Positions 8,549 to 18,067 are shown, counted from the first letter of the stretch. The stretch: 64,000 nucleotides of DNA from JAMQPK01 sp963761975 (GCA_963761975.1 CAVXIR010000002.1:1488001-1552000), one strand, 5' to 3'. The notes: generated from the sequence alone by a model not told the origin. Numbers and translations: made by a program.

Positions 8549-9190
8549 ATGAGGAAGTTGTTGGCTCTTTTGGCTCTCATAACAGTCGGTACCGCGATCG
8601 CGGCGCAGCAGGGTCCGGCCAACACGCTCACCGCAAAGGAAAAGTCCGAGGGCTGGAAACTGCTCTTTGACGGCGCCACGCTGAATAACTTCGTGCCTCA
8701 AGGCAAAGCGCAGTGGAAGGTGGTCGACGGCGCCCTGCGGCCCGAAGTGGCCGGCGGCTGGCTTGCGACGAACGAGGACTTCACGAATTTCCAACTCCAC
8801 GTGGAGTTCCGCACCAGCGCGCCGAACATCAACAGCGGGGTCTTCTTAAGGCGCGGACGCCAGGACGGCGACTCGCACCAGATTGGCTATGAACTGCAGA
8901 TCAGGAATCCGTCTCCAGGCGATAAGCCCTACGACGGGAAGAGCGACAATCACAACGCCTACTACACCGGCAGCTTCTCCGGACATCTGAAGAGCAAGAA
9001 CGAGCCGACGGTGATCATGGGGCAGTGGCATTCCTTCGACGTGACGGCCCAGGGCGACCACTTCATCGTGATGTTCGACGGTAAGAAAGTACTGGACGAT
9101 CGTCACCCGGAATTCAAGTCAGGTGCGGTCGGGCTGCAGCGCACGGGCCAGGACATCGAGTTCCGCAGCATCAAGATCAAGCCGCTGTAA
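8549..9190 (+). CDS. DUF1080 (3-keto-disaccharide hydrolase-like) secreted protein
   Basis: 213 residues from ATG 8549, with AGGAGG a few bases upstream and an N-terminal signal peptide (RKLLALLALITVGTAIAA). The mature part carries the DUF1080 landmarks: EGWKLLFDGATLNNFVPQG, then DGALRP, FQLHVEFR, NSGVFLRR, GYELQI and GQWHSFDVTAQGD. These form a concanavalin-like beta-sandwich found in glycoside-degrading proteins. Length is normal for a single-domain member. Characterised relatives cleave 3-keto-glycosides; substrate here is unknown. The stop codon lies inside a 21-bp tandem duplication. Confidence 0.85.
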   Translation: MRKLLALLALITVGTAIAAQQGPANTLTAKEKSEGWKLLFDGATLNNFVPQGKAQWKVVDGALRPEVAGGWLATNEDFTNFQLHVEFRTSAPNINSGVFLRRGRQDGDSHQIGYELQIRNPSPGDKPYDGKSDNHNAYYTGSFSGHLKSKNEPTVIMGQWHSFDVTAQGDHFIVMFDGKKVLDDRHPEFKSGAVGLQRTGQDIEFRSIKIKPL

Positions 9191-9217
9191 CACCGCATCA
9201 AGCCGCTGTAACACCGC
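9176..9217 (+). repeat. 21-bp perfect tandem duplication across a stop codon
   Basis: The sequence ATCAAGCCGCTGTAACACC (plus GC) occurs at 9176-9196 and again at 9197-9217. The first copy encodes the last residues and stop of the DUF1080 gene; the second is untranslated. It looks like a recent slippage duplication. Confidence 0.8.
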
Positions 9218-9225
9218 GAGAAGAG

Positions 9226-9253
9226 CGTGGCGCCAGGAATTTCCGGCGCCACG
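9226..9253 (+). terminator. Terminator-like hairpin after DUF1080 gene
   Basis: CGTGGCGCC (9226-9234) pairs with GGCGCCACG (9245-9253), and the loop can extend the stem by GGA/TCC. It lies 35 bases past the stop. There is no clear T tract. Beyond it, 9270-9310 contains repeats of the word GGTTCTGG. Confidence 0.55.
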
Positions 9254-9360
9254 TCGCTTCCAGTGCAGGGATGGTTCTGGGTTCTGGGCGCTACGTTCTG
9301 GGTTCGCTCACGAGCCAGGAACTGCGAGCGGGGATCCCAAGCCCACGACCAGCTCCCGGG

Positions 9361-9366
9361 TATAAT
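9361..9366 (+). promoter_or_regulatory. -10 box of tRNA-Leu promoter
   Basis: A perfect TATAAT preceded by GGG lies 29 bases before the tRNA 5' end. No good -35 box is visible at 17 bases upstream. Confidence 0.6.
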
Positions 9367-9394
9367 GTTGTTCCTGCCCTCGAGGATCTCCACT

Positions 9395-9481
9395 GCGGAA
9401 GTGGCGGAACTGGCAGACGCGCTAGCCTCAGGAGCTAGTGGGCGCAAGCTCATCGGGGTTCAAATCCCCGCTTCCGCACCA
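9395..9481 (+). tRNA. tRNA-Leu(CAG)
   Basis: The acceptor stem GCGGAAG (9395-9401) pairs with CTTCCGC (9471-9477). The anticodon stem CTAGC/GCTAG (9422-9426, 9434-9438) encloses loop CTCAGGA with anticodon CAG at 9429-9431, reading CUG leucine codons. A long variable arm (GGGCGCAAGCTC) and GGTTCAAATCC T-loop identify a class II leucine tRNA. CCA is encoded (9479-9481). Its 3' half is the integration site for the downstream islands. Confidence 0.96.
9425..9481 (+). repeat. att site (left copy) within tRNA-Leu
   Basis: This 57-bp stretch, from the anticodon arm through CCA, is repeated exactly at 31952-32008, and its last 20 bp again at 37717-37736. A tRNA 3' half duplicated at the far end is the signature of integration by a tyrosine recombinase. 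Confidence 0.92.
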
Positions 9482-9563
9482 TCAACCAAACCCGTCGTGA
9501 CGGCTCTTTCTGAGGTTTCTCGTCCGCTTTTGATATAGGTAGCGGGGGCGCTCCACGTTCGCT

Positions 9564-9582
9564 TGTGCGACGTGTGTGCGAC
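9564..9582 (+). repeat. Phased TGTGCGAC doublet, candidate integrase arm site
   Basis: TGTGCGAC occurs at 9564-9571 and 9575-9582, exactly 11 bp apart (one helical turn), about 85 bp inside the left att. GTGTGCGACTT also occurs near 19579, upstream of the island-1 integrase. Direct doublets near an att end are typical of arm-type integrase or excisionase sites. Confidence 0.45.
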
Positions 9583-9761
9583 TTTGCTGTAGGCACGAGA
9601 GAGCCGTCTGATCAGGAATCAGAAATTACACCTCAGCTAGACGCGTCTTCGCGAGGAGGACCGTTTGGCATATGCTGCGGGCCTCTGGGTTGGCAAAAAT
9701 ACGGCCAGCTAGGATTCGGCGCTCCCGAACCCACGAGACGGCGAAATCCTGGACCAACGCG

Positions 9762-11777
9762 ATGCCTGACCACAACTATTTTGCGAATTTGATCTGGCAG
9801 ATTGCCGACCTGCTGCGCGGCCCATATCGTCCGCCTCAGTACGAGCGGGTCATGTTGCCCATGACGGTCTTACGCCGGTTCGACTGTGTGCTCGCGCCCA
9901 ACAAGGCCAAGGTGGTGACCGAATACGAACGATCCAAGGACAAGTTCAAGGGCGATGCTCTTGACGCAAGGCTGAATAAGGCTGCCGGCCACCGCTTCCA
10001 CAATCATTCGGCACTCGATTTCGAAAGGCTCAAGGGCGACCCGGATCACATCGCGCAGCACTTGGTGAGCTACATAAAGGGATTCTCCGGTAACGTGCGT
10101 CGGATCTTCGAGTACTTCGAATTCGAGAATGAGATCGAGAAGATGCGAGAGGCGAACATCCTATATCTCGTTGTCTCAAAGTTCTGCGACGTGGATCTGA
10201 CTCCGAGCGATGATCCCACGACGGGCGTTCCGAACTATCAGATGGGGCTTATCTTCGAAAACCTCATCCGCCGCTTCAACGAACTCGCAAACGAGACGGC
10301 GGGCGATCACTTCACACCGCGAGAAGTTATCCGTCTTATGGTGAGCGTCCTTTTCATGCACGACGACAAGCTGCTCGCCACTCCCGGCACCATCCGCAAG
10401 CTCCTAGACCCCGCCTGCGGTACGGGTGGCATGCTGGCTGAGGCCCAAAATTACCTGCGCGAGCACCACAGCGCTGCACGTCTTTACGTTTACGGACAGG
10501 ACTACAACAAGCGCGCATTCGCTACCGCGGCCTCCGACATGCTGATGAAGCAGGTCGACCGCAACGAAGGCGAAAACAAGATCCGTTTCGGCGACAGCCT
10601 GATCAGCGATCCGAAAGAAGGCGACCAGTTCGCGGGGGAAACCTTCGACTACTTTCTCACCAACCCGCCCTTTGGTGTGGACTGGAAAAAGCAGCAGAAG
10701 GAGATCGAGCGCGAACACGACAAGCTCGGGTTCACGGGCCGCTTCGGCGCTGGATTGCCGCGCATAAACGACGGCTCGCTTCTCTTCCTGCAGCACATGA
10801 TCGCCAAGTTTGAACCGGTGCGCCCGGCTGAGCACAAGCACGGCTCGCGCCTGGCGATCGTGTTCTCGGGCTCGCCCCTTTTCACGGGCGGCGCCGGTTC
10901 AGGCGAGAGCGACATCCGGAAATGGATCATCGAGAACGATTGGCTCGAGGCTGTTATCGCCCTTCCGGAGCAGATGTTCTACAACACAGGAATCGGCACC
11001 TACGTTTGGATTGTCACCAATCACAAGGAGAAGCGCCGCAAGGGCCGGATCCAGCTTCTCGACGCGCGCGAGTTCTGGACGGCTGGTGGGAGCCAGGAGA
11101 GCAAGCGCAGTCTGGGTGACAAGCGTCGACACATTACTGGGGCTCAAATCGATGACATCGTACGGCTCTACGGTCGCCTAGAAGAGACCGAGCGCTCGAA
11201 GACGTTCGACACTGCCGATTTTGGTTACACAAGGGTGACCGTCGAGCGTCCGCTGCGCCTGCGTTACAGAATGACCACCGATGGCAAGGCGCGTTTCCTC
11301 GACGCCTGTCCGCACTTGCTCGACGACATACAGGACATTGACACGGTGCTCGGCCGTGAGCCTTTATGCGATTGGAACGCTGCCTGGGTGCGCATCCAGG
11401 AAGTACTGCGTGCTCGTCGCTCGCGTTGGAAGGCGACCGAACTGAAGCTTTTCCGCAGCGTCTTCACCGAGAAGGCCCCAGAGGCCGAGCCCGTCCTGAG
11501 AGGCGGGCGCGGCGAGGGTTACGAACCCGATGCCGAACTGCGGGACTTCGAGAATGTGCCACTCAAGACCGACATCGACACCTATTTCGAGCGGGAGGTG
11601 CGCCCCCACGTGCTCGACGCGTGGATAGATCGTAGTAAGGACAAGCTAGGCTACGAGATCAACTTCAACCGGCAGTTCTATCTGTATACGCCCCCGCGTC
11701 CGCTGGAGGCGATCGATGCAGATCTGAAGAATGCGGAGGAAGAGATCGTGCGGTTATTGCGGGAGGTGACGAAGTGA
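9762..11777 (+). CDS. hsdM: Type I restriction-modification methyltransferase subunit HsdM
   Basis: 671 residues from ATG 9762. An N-terminal HsdM helical domain (1-150) precedes the N6-adenine methylase. SAM-binding motif I is DPACGTGG (216-223) and catalytic motif IV is NPPFG (301-305). A C-terminal extension of some 200 residues ends in a helical segment that contacts HsdS. With HsdS it methylates adenine in a bipartite DNA site, and with HsdR it restricts unmodified DNA. It is the first of five genes joined by 4-base overlaps; its stop overlaps the GTG of hsdS (11774-11777). The upstream 9590-9760 region has no other gene. Confidence 0.95.
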   Translation: MPDHNYFANLIWQIADLLRGPYRPPQYERVMLPMTVLRRFDCVLAPNKAKVVTEYERSKDKFKGDALDARLNKAAGHRFHNHSALDFERLKGDPDHIAQHLVSYIKGFSGNVRRIFEYFEFENEIEKMREANILYLVVSKFCDVDLTPSDDPTTGVPNYQMGLIFENLIRRFNELANETAGDHFTPREVIRLMVSVLFMHDDKLLATPGTIRKLLDPACGTGGMLAEAQNYLREHHSAARLYVYGQDYNKRAFATAASDMLMKQVDRNEGENKIRFGDSLISDPKEGDQFAGETFDYFLTNPPFGVDWKKQQKEIEREHDKLGFTGRFGAGLPRINDGSLLFLQHMIAKFEPVRPAEHKHGSRLAIVFSGSPLFTGGAGSGESDIRKWIIENDWLEAVIALPEQMFYNTGIGTYVWIVTNHKEKRRKGRIQLLDAREFWTAGGSQESKRSLGDKRRHITGAQIDDIVRLYGRLEETERSKTFDTADFGYTRVTVERPLRLRYRMTTDGKARFLDACPHLLDDIQDIDTVLGREPLCDWNAAWVRIQEVLRARRSRWKATELKLFRSVFTEKAPEAEPVLRGGRGEGYEPDAELRDFENVPLKTDIDTYFEREVRPHVLDAWIDRSKDKLGYEINFNRQFYLYTPPRPLEAIDADLKNAEEEIVRLLREVTK

Positions 11778-13063
11778 ACGAGCGGACCGACCTTCCGTCG
11801 GGGTGGGCCAATCCGCCCGTGTACGCACGCTATTCCGTGCAGCTTGGGAAGATGCTTGATGAAAAACGAATCATCGGAACGCACCTCGCTCCATACCTGA
11901 GAAATGTGGACGTGCAGTGGGATGGAGTGAACACCCACGATCTACCATTGATGGATTTCACCGAGGAGGATCGCGAGCGCTACAACCTGCGAAAAGGTGA
12001 CCTACTGGTCTGTGAAGGTGGCGAAGTGGGGCGTACGGCTGTATGGAAAGGCGAACTGGCAGAATGCTTTTTTCAGAAGGCGATCCACCGTTTGAGGCCG
12101 ACAAGCGATCGCGATGACCCTCGATTCTTTCGATACTTTATGCGGATGTCGGTCGATCGCGGGGATTTTGCTCTAAGCACGGCAAGCACTATCCAGCACC
12201 TCACAGCTGAAAAGCTTCGCGTGGTCAGATACCCCGCTCCGCCGGCGGGTCAACAGCGGGCGATCGCCGACTACCTCGACCGCGAGACCGCGAGGCTAGA
12301 TGCGCTAGTCGCGGCAAAGGAGCGCCTGCTTGGATTCTTGGCCGAGAAGCGCCGGGTGCTTATCACCCGCGCCGTAACCCGCGGTCTCGAGACGAACTTT
12401 CCACTCCGCAATTCGGGGAATCCATGGCTGGGCGAGATTCCGGCGCACTGGCAAAGCGGGTGTATTCGAAGGTTCGCAACGATGAAGACGGGGCATACGC
12501 CAGATCGAAACCAAGCCGAGTACTGGCGCGATTGCGATATCCCTTGGTTCACACTAGCGGATGTGTGGCAATTGCGCGACGACCGTGAGATTTATTTGCG
12601 TGAAACGAAGGAGCGCATCAGCCAACTTGGGCTTGCTAATTCTGCCGCTGAGCTTCTGCCCACAGGAACCGTCGTGTTCTCTCGCACGGCTTCGATCGGC
12701 TTCTCCGGTATCATGCCGCAACCTATGGCAACAACGCAGGACTTTTGGAACTGGATACCGGGTCCCAAGCTCTCCTCTGAGTACTTGCTTTACGTGTTTC
12801 GAGCTATGCGACCGGAGTTCGAGCGTCTCGCATTCGGATCCACGCATCGGACAATCTATCAACCGGAGGCAGCAGGTTTGAGACTCGCGATCCCTCCGCT
12901 TACCGAGCAGCACGAAATCGTCCGACACATTAGTACATCAACGGCTCACCTCGACGAGATCATTTCCGCGACAGAGCGGACTATCTCCCTCATTCAGGAG
13001 CGCCGTACGGCCCTTGTCGTCGCTGCCGTGACAGGTCAGATTGACGTGGCGGCAGCGGCATGA
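11774..13063 (+). CDS. hsdS: Type I restriction specificity subunit HsdS
   Basis: 429 residues, GTG start overlapping the hsdM stop. It has two target-recognition halves, each followed by a conserved helix: first at about 160-200 (PPAGQQRAIADYLDRETARLDALVAAKERLLGFL), second at about 375-420 (PPLTEQHEIVRHISTSTAHLDEII). The second half begins with NPWLGEIPAHWQ, the usual start of a TRD. The first half has a shortened, atypical start. HsdS sets which bipartite DNA sequence the complex recognises; the site cannot be read from sequence. Its stop overlaps the ATG of the Septu-like ATPase gene. Confidence 0.93.
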   Translation: MNERTDLPSGWANPPVYARYSVQLGKMLDEKRIIGTHLAPYLRNVDVQWDGVNTHDLPLMDFTEEDRERYNLRKGDLLVCEGGEVGRTAVWKGELAECFFQKAIHRLRPTSDRDDPRFFRYFMRMSVDRGDFALSTASTIQHLTAEKLRVVRYPAPPAGQQRAIADYLDRETARLDALVAAKERLLGFLAEKRRVLITRAVTRGLETNFPLRNSGNPWLGEIPAHWQSGCIRRFATMKTGHTPDRNQAEYWRDCDIPWFTLADVWQLRDDREIYLRETKERISQLGLANSAAELLPTGTVVFSRTASIGFSGIMPQPMATTQDFWNWIPGPKLSSEYLLYVFRAMRPEFERLAFGSTHRTIYQPEAAGLRLAIPPLTEQHEIVRHISTSTAHLDEIISATERTISLIQERRTALVVAAVTGQIDVAAAA

Positions 13064-14313
13064 TTGTGACGCGCTGCAAGCTCGCGAACGTGCGCGCCAT
13101 AGAAGCGGCCGAGTTTCGTTTCCATGCGGGTTTCAACCTCATCGTCGGCGTCAACGGTGTCGGCAAGACGAGCGTGCTCGATGCGTTGGGCGTGTGCCTT
13201 TCCGCAGTAACGAAGCAGGTCAACAGCCTTCGGGGTCGGATCCACTCCCTCACGCACGATGACATCCGAATAGGCGCCAAAGCGTTAACAATAGAATGCA
13301 GTGTCAGCATCGGCGAGCGGGAAAGCACATACCTACTACACAAGCCCCGAGAGACAAGCGTTCCGCAACGCATGAAGGCGGGGATACCGCGAGAACAGGT
13401 CCACGACACACCCGAGAGGGCGGAGTTCCTCGGCGAGGCGCCGGCCCCAGTGCCGGGCACGGAACCCGGCGGCCGCCCATTGGCCGTGCTGTTCTCTACC
13501 AATCGGGCTGTGCCGTCCGAGCGGGCGCCGGGACAGAGTGTGGCCGCCGGCGGGATCGCTGCCGCCTTCGCCGATGCCTTCGCGAAGCGGGAGCTGCGCC
13601 TCGGTGAGTTCGGGGCGTGGATGCGCGTGCAAGAGTCGCTTCGGATGGAGCGGCGCGCTGCGGCACACGCGCTCGCGGCATTCGGCGATGCTGTGACGCG
13701 TTTCCTCCCCGACTACAGCAATCTGAGATTGGCTGGTGGCGACGGGCGGCAGCTCTGGATCGACAGAGGCAGCACGGCGATTCCGGTCCGACAACTCTCA
13801 GACGGTGAGCGGGGTACCCTCGCGCTGGTGTTAGACCTGACCCGCAGGTTGGCACAAGCCAACCCTGGACTCGCTGATCCGGCGGCCGAGGCCGGCGCGA
13901 TTGTGTTGATCGATGAGGTCGATCTGCACTTGCACCCGAAGTGGCAGCGGCAGATCGTCCACAGCCTGGCCGCAACCTTTCCGCTTTGCCAGTTCATCGC
14001 GACGACCCATTCCCCACAAGTAATCGGAGAAGTCGAGCCCGAGCGGATACAAATCATCGCGGACAGTCAAGTTTACTCGCCGACGCACTCCTACGGCGTG
14101 GATTCAAGTCGTGTGTTAGAAGAGGTGATGCACTCCGACCCTAGGGCAAAAGAGGTCGGGGACTTGCTTTTGGAGATCTCCCACGTAATTGACAAACGGC
14201 AGTTCGTTCGTGCGCGGGAATTGCTGGCCGAGATCGTCGCGCAACTCGGTGAGACCGATCCCGAGGTGACTCGGATCAGCACTCTTCTCGATTTCGTAGA
14301 GGGGAAGGAATGA
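13060..14313 (+). CDS. ptuA: Septu-like ATPase PtuA (ABC/SMC-type AAA)
   Basis: 417 residues. Walker A is GVNGVGKTS near residues 30-38. A signature-like LSDGERGTLALVLDL lies near 246, and Walker B AIVLIDEVDLHLHPKWQ near 287, followed by a D-loop and switch histidine (FIATTHSPQVIGEV). This is the OLD/RecF-type ATPase layout of PtuA. The next gene encodes the HNH partner, and the pair matches the Septu antiphage system, in which the ATPase controls a PtuB nuclease. Being placed between hsdS and hsdR is unusual. It could alternatively be a RloC- or RloA-like accessory of RM systems, but the HNH neighbour favours PtuA. It overlaps both neighbours by 4 bases. Confidence 0.8.
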   Translation: MIVTRCKLANVRAIEAAEFRFHAGFNLIVGVNGVGKTSVLDALGVCLSAVTKQVNSLRGRIHSLTHDDIRIGAKALTIECSVSIGERESTYLLHKPRETSVPQRMKAGIPREQVHDTPERAEFLGEAPAPVPGTEPGGRPLAVLFSTNRAVPSERAPGQSVAAGGIAAAFADAFAKRELRLGEFGAWMRVQESLRMERRAAAHALAAFGDAVTRFLPDYSNLRLAGGDGRQLWIDRGSTAIPVRQLSDGERGTLALVLDLTRRLAQANPGLADPAAEAGAIVLIDEVDLHLHPKWQRQIVHSLAATFPLCQFIATTHSPQVIGEVEPERIQIIADSQVYSPTHSYGVDSSRVLEEVMHSDPRAKEVGDLLLEISHVIDKRQFVRARELLAEIVAQLGETDPEVTRISTLLDFVEGKE

Positions 14314-14960
14314 GGGCGATCGTTAAGGGTGCAGAGCCCGCGAGCCTCGCTACGCATCGGCAGGCACCTCATTGCGACTACGACAATTACGACGATAAGG
14401 CTGCGCTGAGATATGCCCTTGTGGGCGAGCAGCGCGGGATCTGCTGCTACTGCATGGGGCGCATCCGCAACCACCCAACCATGATGAAAGTCGAGCACTG
14501 GCGGTGCCAGAGTAACCATGAAACAGAGCAGCTCAATTACCTCAACCTACTCGGCGCGTGCCCAGGTGGGGACGGGAAGCCACAGCACCTCCAGCACTGT
14601 GACACGAGGAAAGCCGACCGCGATATCAAATGGAACCCAGCCGATCCCTCACACTACATCGAAACGCGACTGCGCTATGAACTCGACGGAAGCATTCAAT
14701 CCGACGACGCCGACTTCGACACGCAGCTTAACGACCTGCTGAATCTCAACCTCGCAATTCTCAGGAACAATCGGAAGGGCGTCCTCGCTGCCGTTCTCCA
14801 GTGGTGGCGGCATGAGAAAGCGAGGATTGGTGGGGCGGTCCCCCGCGATCGCTTCGAGCGCGAGCGCGCGCGACGAACGAGGGGGGCTGGAGAACTCGAG
14901 CCGTTCAGTCAGGTCGCGGTTTGGTGGCTCGAGCAGCGGCTGGCGAGAATGAACGTATGA
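14310..14960 (+). CDS. ptuB: Septu-like HNH endonuclease PtuB (TIGR02646-type)
   Basis: 216 residues. The nuclease core is ICCYCMGRI (44-52) with a zinc-type CxxC, then VEHWRCQ (61-67) supplying the catalytic His, LNLLGACPGG (79-88) and HCDTRKAD (96-103), which correspond to the C-N-x-x-K end of TIGR02646/PtuB HNH proteins. Residues 110-216 are helical. Septu PtuB degrades DNA when released or activated by PtuA. The ATG overlaps the ptuA stop, and its own stop overlaps the hsdR start, so its dose is tied to the RM genes. Confidence 0.8.
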   Translation: MRAIVKGAEPASLATHRQAPHCDYDNYDDKAALRYALVGEQRGICCYCMGRIRNHPTMMKVEHWRCQSNHETEQLNYLNLLGACPGGDGKPQHLQHCDTRKADRDIKWNPADPSHYIETRLRYELDGSIQSDDADFDTQLNDLLNLNLAILRNNRKGVLAAVLQWWRHEKARIGGAVPRDRFERERARRTRGAGELEPFSQVAVWWLEQRLARMNV

Positions 14961-17900
14961 AGGATACCCGCCATTCCGAAGGGGCCTTCGAGACTGTCAT
15001 CGAAGCCAACCTGCTGGGACATGGATACACTCGAATCGACCGTGAGACGTTCGACCGGGAGCGCGCGATTTTCCCGGAAACCGTCTTGGACTTCATTCGC
15101 AAGACGCAGCCCGGCGAGTGGGCGAAGCTGGAGGCCCTACACGGCGCCAGAACGGGCGAGCAAGTGCTCGCGGACCTGTGCAAGTGGATGGACACGAATG
15201 GGTCATTGTCCACGTTGCGGCACGGGTTCAAGTGTTACGGCCGGCCGCTTCGGATCGCTTTCTTCAAGGCGGCACATGAGCTAAATCAGGAGCTTGAGGC
15301 CCGATATGCGGCGAACTGCTTGGGGCTGACCCGCCAGCTCCGCTTTTCAACCCGGTCAGAGAAGTCACTCGATGTTACGCTCAGCTTGAACGGCATTCCT
15401 ATCGCGACAGTCGAGCTAAAGAACCATCTTACAGGCCAGACCGTGGAGGATGCTCTCAGCCAATACAAGCGCGACCGCGACCCCCGAGAGACGATCTTCG
15501 AGTTTAAGCGGCGCACCCTCGTGCACTTCGCCGTCGATACCGAGGCCGTGCGCATGACGACGCGACTGGCCGGTAACGCGACACACTTTCTGCCCTTCGA
15601 CAGAGGTAGTGAAGGCGGCGCCGGGAATCCACCGGATCCTGCTGGTCGCACGTACCGCACGGGCTATCTCTGGGAGGAGGCGCTGCAACGCGACAGCCTG
15701 CTCGACATCCTGGCCCGCTTCATCCACCTTCAGATCGAAGAGAAGCGTGACGACCAAGGTCGCAAGGTGAAAGTCGAGAGCATGATTTTTCCGCGGTACC
15801 ACCAACTTGATGCCGTGAGACGGCTGGTCGACGCGGCTCGCACCGAGGGTGTGGGGCATAACTACCTCGTCGAGCACTCGGCCGGCAGCGGCAAGAGTAA
15901 TACGATTGGCTGGCTCGCGCACCGGCTGGCCTCCCTGCATGACGCCGTCAATCAGCGCGTCTTTAATAGCGTGATCGTCGTCACGGACCGCGTTGTATTG
16001 GACCAACAGCTCCAGGACACGATTTACCAGTTCGAGCACAAGAGAGGGGTAGTACAGAAGATCGACGAGCGATCCCGACAGCTCGCAGAGGCCCTAGAGA
16101 ACGCAGTGCCGGTCATCATCACCACGCTGCAAAAGTTCCCCTTCGTCTCGCGCCAGTTGCTGAAGATGGCCGAAGAGCGCGGCGAGCATGGGAGCGGAAC
16201 GCTGCCCACACGGCGCTGTGCGGTGATCGTTGACGAGGCCCACAGCTCGCAGAGTGGTGAAGCGGCGACGGATCTCAAGGAGGTTCTCGGCGGCGAGGAA
16301 TTGCTCGAAGAGGCACGCAAGCGCGCCGCCGAAGAGCAACGCGATAACCTGGAGGAGCTCTTCCGCAGCATGGCGAAGCGCGGGCGACAGTCGAACCTGA
16401 GCTTCTTCGCGTTCACCGCCACACCTAAGCACAAGACGCTCGCCGTGTTCGGCCGTAGCGGCGAGCCGATCCACCGCTACACCATGCGTCAAGCTATCGA
16501 GGAAGGCTTCATCCTCGATGTGCTCAAGCACTACACGAGCTACGCAACCTACTACAAGCTGCTAAGGGCCTCCGAGGACGATCCCAATGTCGAGCGCAAG
16601 AAGGCAGCAATAGCACTCGCGCGCTTTTTACGGCTGCACCCGCACAACATCGCGCAGAAGACGGAGGTCATGGTCGAGCACTTCCAGGCCGTTACCCGCC
16701 ACAAAATTGGCGGCAGGGCGAAGGCGATGGCCGTCACGGGATCGCGGTTAGAGGCGGTGCGGTACAAGCAGAGCTTCGACCGTTACATCAAGGAGAAGGG
16801 TTATGCCATCAAGACGCTCGTCGCTTTTTCTGGCGCGGTGCAGGATGACAAAATTCCGGATATGGCATACACCGAAGAGAAAATGAATCTCGGCATCCGG
16901 GAGAAGGAGCTTCCTGAGAAATTCGCGACACAGGAATATCAGGTGTTGCTCGTTGCCGAGAAGTACCAGACTGGCTTCGACCAGCCCCTTCTGCACACGA
17001 TGTACGTTGACAAGCGCCTGGCGGGAATTCAAGCCGTGCAGACCCTCTCACGGCTCAACCGGACGCATCCTCTCAAGGAGGATACGTTCGTGCTCGATTT
17101 CGTGAACGACCGGGAAGAGATCCGTGAGGCGTTTAAGGTGTACTACGAAGGGGCGGTCATGGGCGAGGAGGTCGATCCCGCCCGGATGTACGCAATTGAG
17201 GGCGAGCTCGACGCATCGGGCGTTTATCTGGACGAGGAAGTGGAGCGGTTCTGCGCTGTGTACTTCAAGCCGAAGCAGCGGCAAAGCCCACAGGATCACC
17301 AGGGGATGAACGCGGCGCTCGATCCAGCCGTCTCGCGGTTCGGCGTCTTGCAGAATGAGAAGGAGGATGAGGCAGAGCTATGGCGAGGTAAGGTGCAGGC
17401 GTTCCGGAACTTGTACGGCTTCCTGAGTCAGATCATTCCGTACCAGGACTCCGACCTTGAACGGCTGTTTGTATTCCTTCGCCATCTGGCGGCGAAGTTG
17501 CCGCGCCGCCGGAGCGGCCCCGCTTACCAGTTCGACGACGAGGTACGCCTTGAGTATTACCGTCTGCAGAAGATCAGTGAGGGCTCGATTTCCCTCAAGA
17601 ATGGCTATGCGCAGCCACTGGACGGCCCGAAAGAGGTAGGGTCCGGCTTCGTCCGTGAGGATGCAGTGCCGCTCTCGCAATTGATCGAGGTAGTCAACGA
17701 GCGCTTTGGTACTGACTTCAACCAAGCAGACCAACTCTTCTTCGATCAAATCGTTGAAGCCGCGGTGACCGACGACGGATTACGTCAGGCAGCTGCTGTA
17801 AATCCGGAGGAGAAGTTTGAACTGGTATTTCGAAATCTGTTGGAGCAGCTGTTCGTCGAACGCATGGATCAGAATGAGGAGATTTTCGTCCGGTATATGA

Positions 17901-17998
17901 ACGACGCATCTTTCAGGGAGATCGTGAGTAGGTGGATGGCATCGGAAGCATACCAACGCCTAAGCGCCAATTCAGAAGCAACTTACCGTAAGGTGTGA
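14957..17998 (+). CDS. hsdR: Type I restriction endonuclease subunit HsdR
   Basis: 1013 residues from ATG 14957, whose ATGA overlaps the ptuB stop; a start 36 bases upstream is possible but breaks this pattern. The N-terminal PD-(D/E)xK nuclease has LDVTLSL (Asp139) and VELKN (Glu153, Lys155). The SF2 translocase follows, with SAGSGKS (308-314), CAVIVDEAHSSQSG (Walker B), FAFTATPKH (motif III), and RLNRT (motif VI). HsdR pulls DNA past the HsdM/HsdS complex and cuts it at a distance. All key motifs are intact, so restriction should be active. Cytoplasmic complex R2M2S. Confidence 0.95.
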   Translation: MKDTRHSEGAFETVIEANLLGHGYTRIDRETFDRERAIFPETVLDFIRKTQPGEWAKLEALHGARTGEQVLADLCKWMDTNGSLSTLRHGFKCYGRPLRIAFFKAAHELNQELEARYAANCLGLTRQLRFSTRSEKSLDVTLSLNGIPIATVELKNHLTGQTVEDALSQYKRDRDPRETIFEFKRRTLVHFAVDTEAVRMTTRLAGNATHFLPFDRGSEGGAGNPPDPAGRTYRTGYLWEEALQRDSLLDILARFIHLQIEEKRDDQGRKVKVESMIFPRYHQLDAVRRLVDAARTEGVGHNYLVEHSAGSGKSNTIGWLAHRLASLHDAVNQRVFNSVIVVTDRVVLDQQLQDTIYQFEHKRGVVQKIDERSRQLAEALENAVPVIITTLQKFPFVSRQLLKMAEERGEHGSGTLPTRRCAVIVDEAHSSQSGEAATDLKEVLGGEELLEEARKRAAEEQRDNLEELFRSMAKRGRQSNLSFFAFTATPKHKTLAVFGRSGEPIHRYTMRQAIEEGFILDVLKHYTSYATYYKLLRASEDDPNVERKKAAIALARFLRLHPHNIAQKTEVMVEHFQAVTRHKIGGRAKAMAVTGSRLEAVRYKQSFDRYIKEKGYAIKTLVAFSGAVQDDKIPDMAYTEEKMNLGIREKELPEKFATQEYQVLLVAEKYQTGFDQPLLHTMYVDKRLAGIQAVQTLSRLNRTHPLKEDTFVLDFVNDREEIREAFKVYYEGAVMGEEVDPARMYAIEGELDASGVYLDEEVERFCAVYFKPKQRQSPQDHQGMNAALDPAVSRFGVLQNEKEDEAELWRGKVQAFRNLYGFLSQIIPYQDSDLERLFVFLRHLAAKLPRRRSGPAYQFDDEVRLEYYRLQKISEGSISLKNGYAQPLDGPKEVGSGFVREDAVPLSQLIEVVNERFGTDFNQADQLFFDQIVEAAVTDDGLRQAAAVNPEEKFELVFRNLLEQLFVERMDQNEEIFVRYMNDASFREIVSRWMASEAYQRLSANSEATYRKV

Positions 17999-18067
17999 TC
18001 GGGTTCTCTGCATCTGTCGGTCGTTGCGCGAGGCCGACATTCGAACCTCTCTGACGCGATCAGGAGG

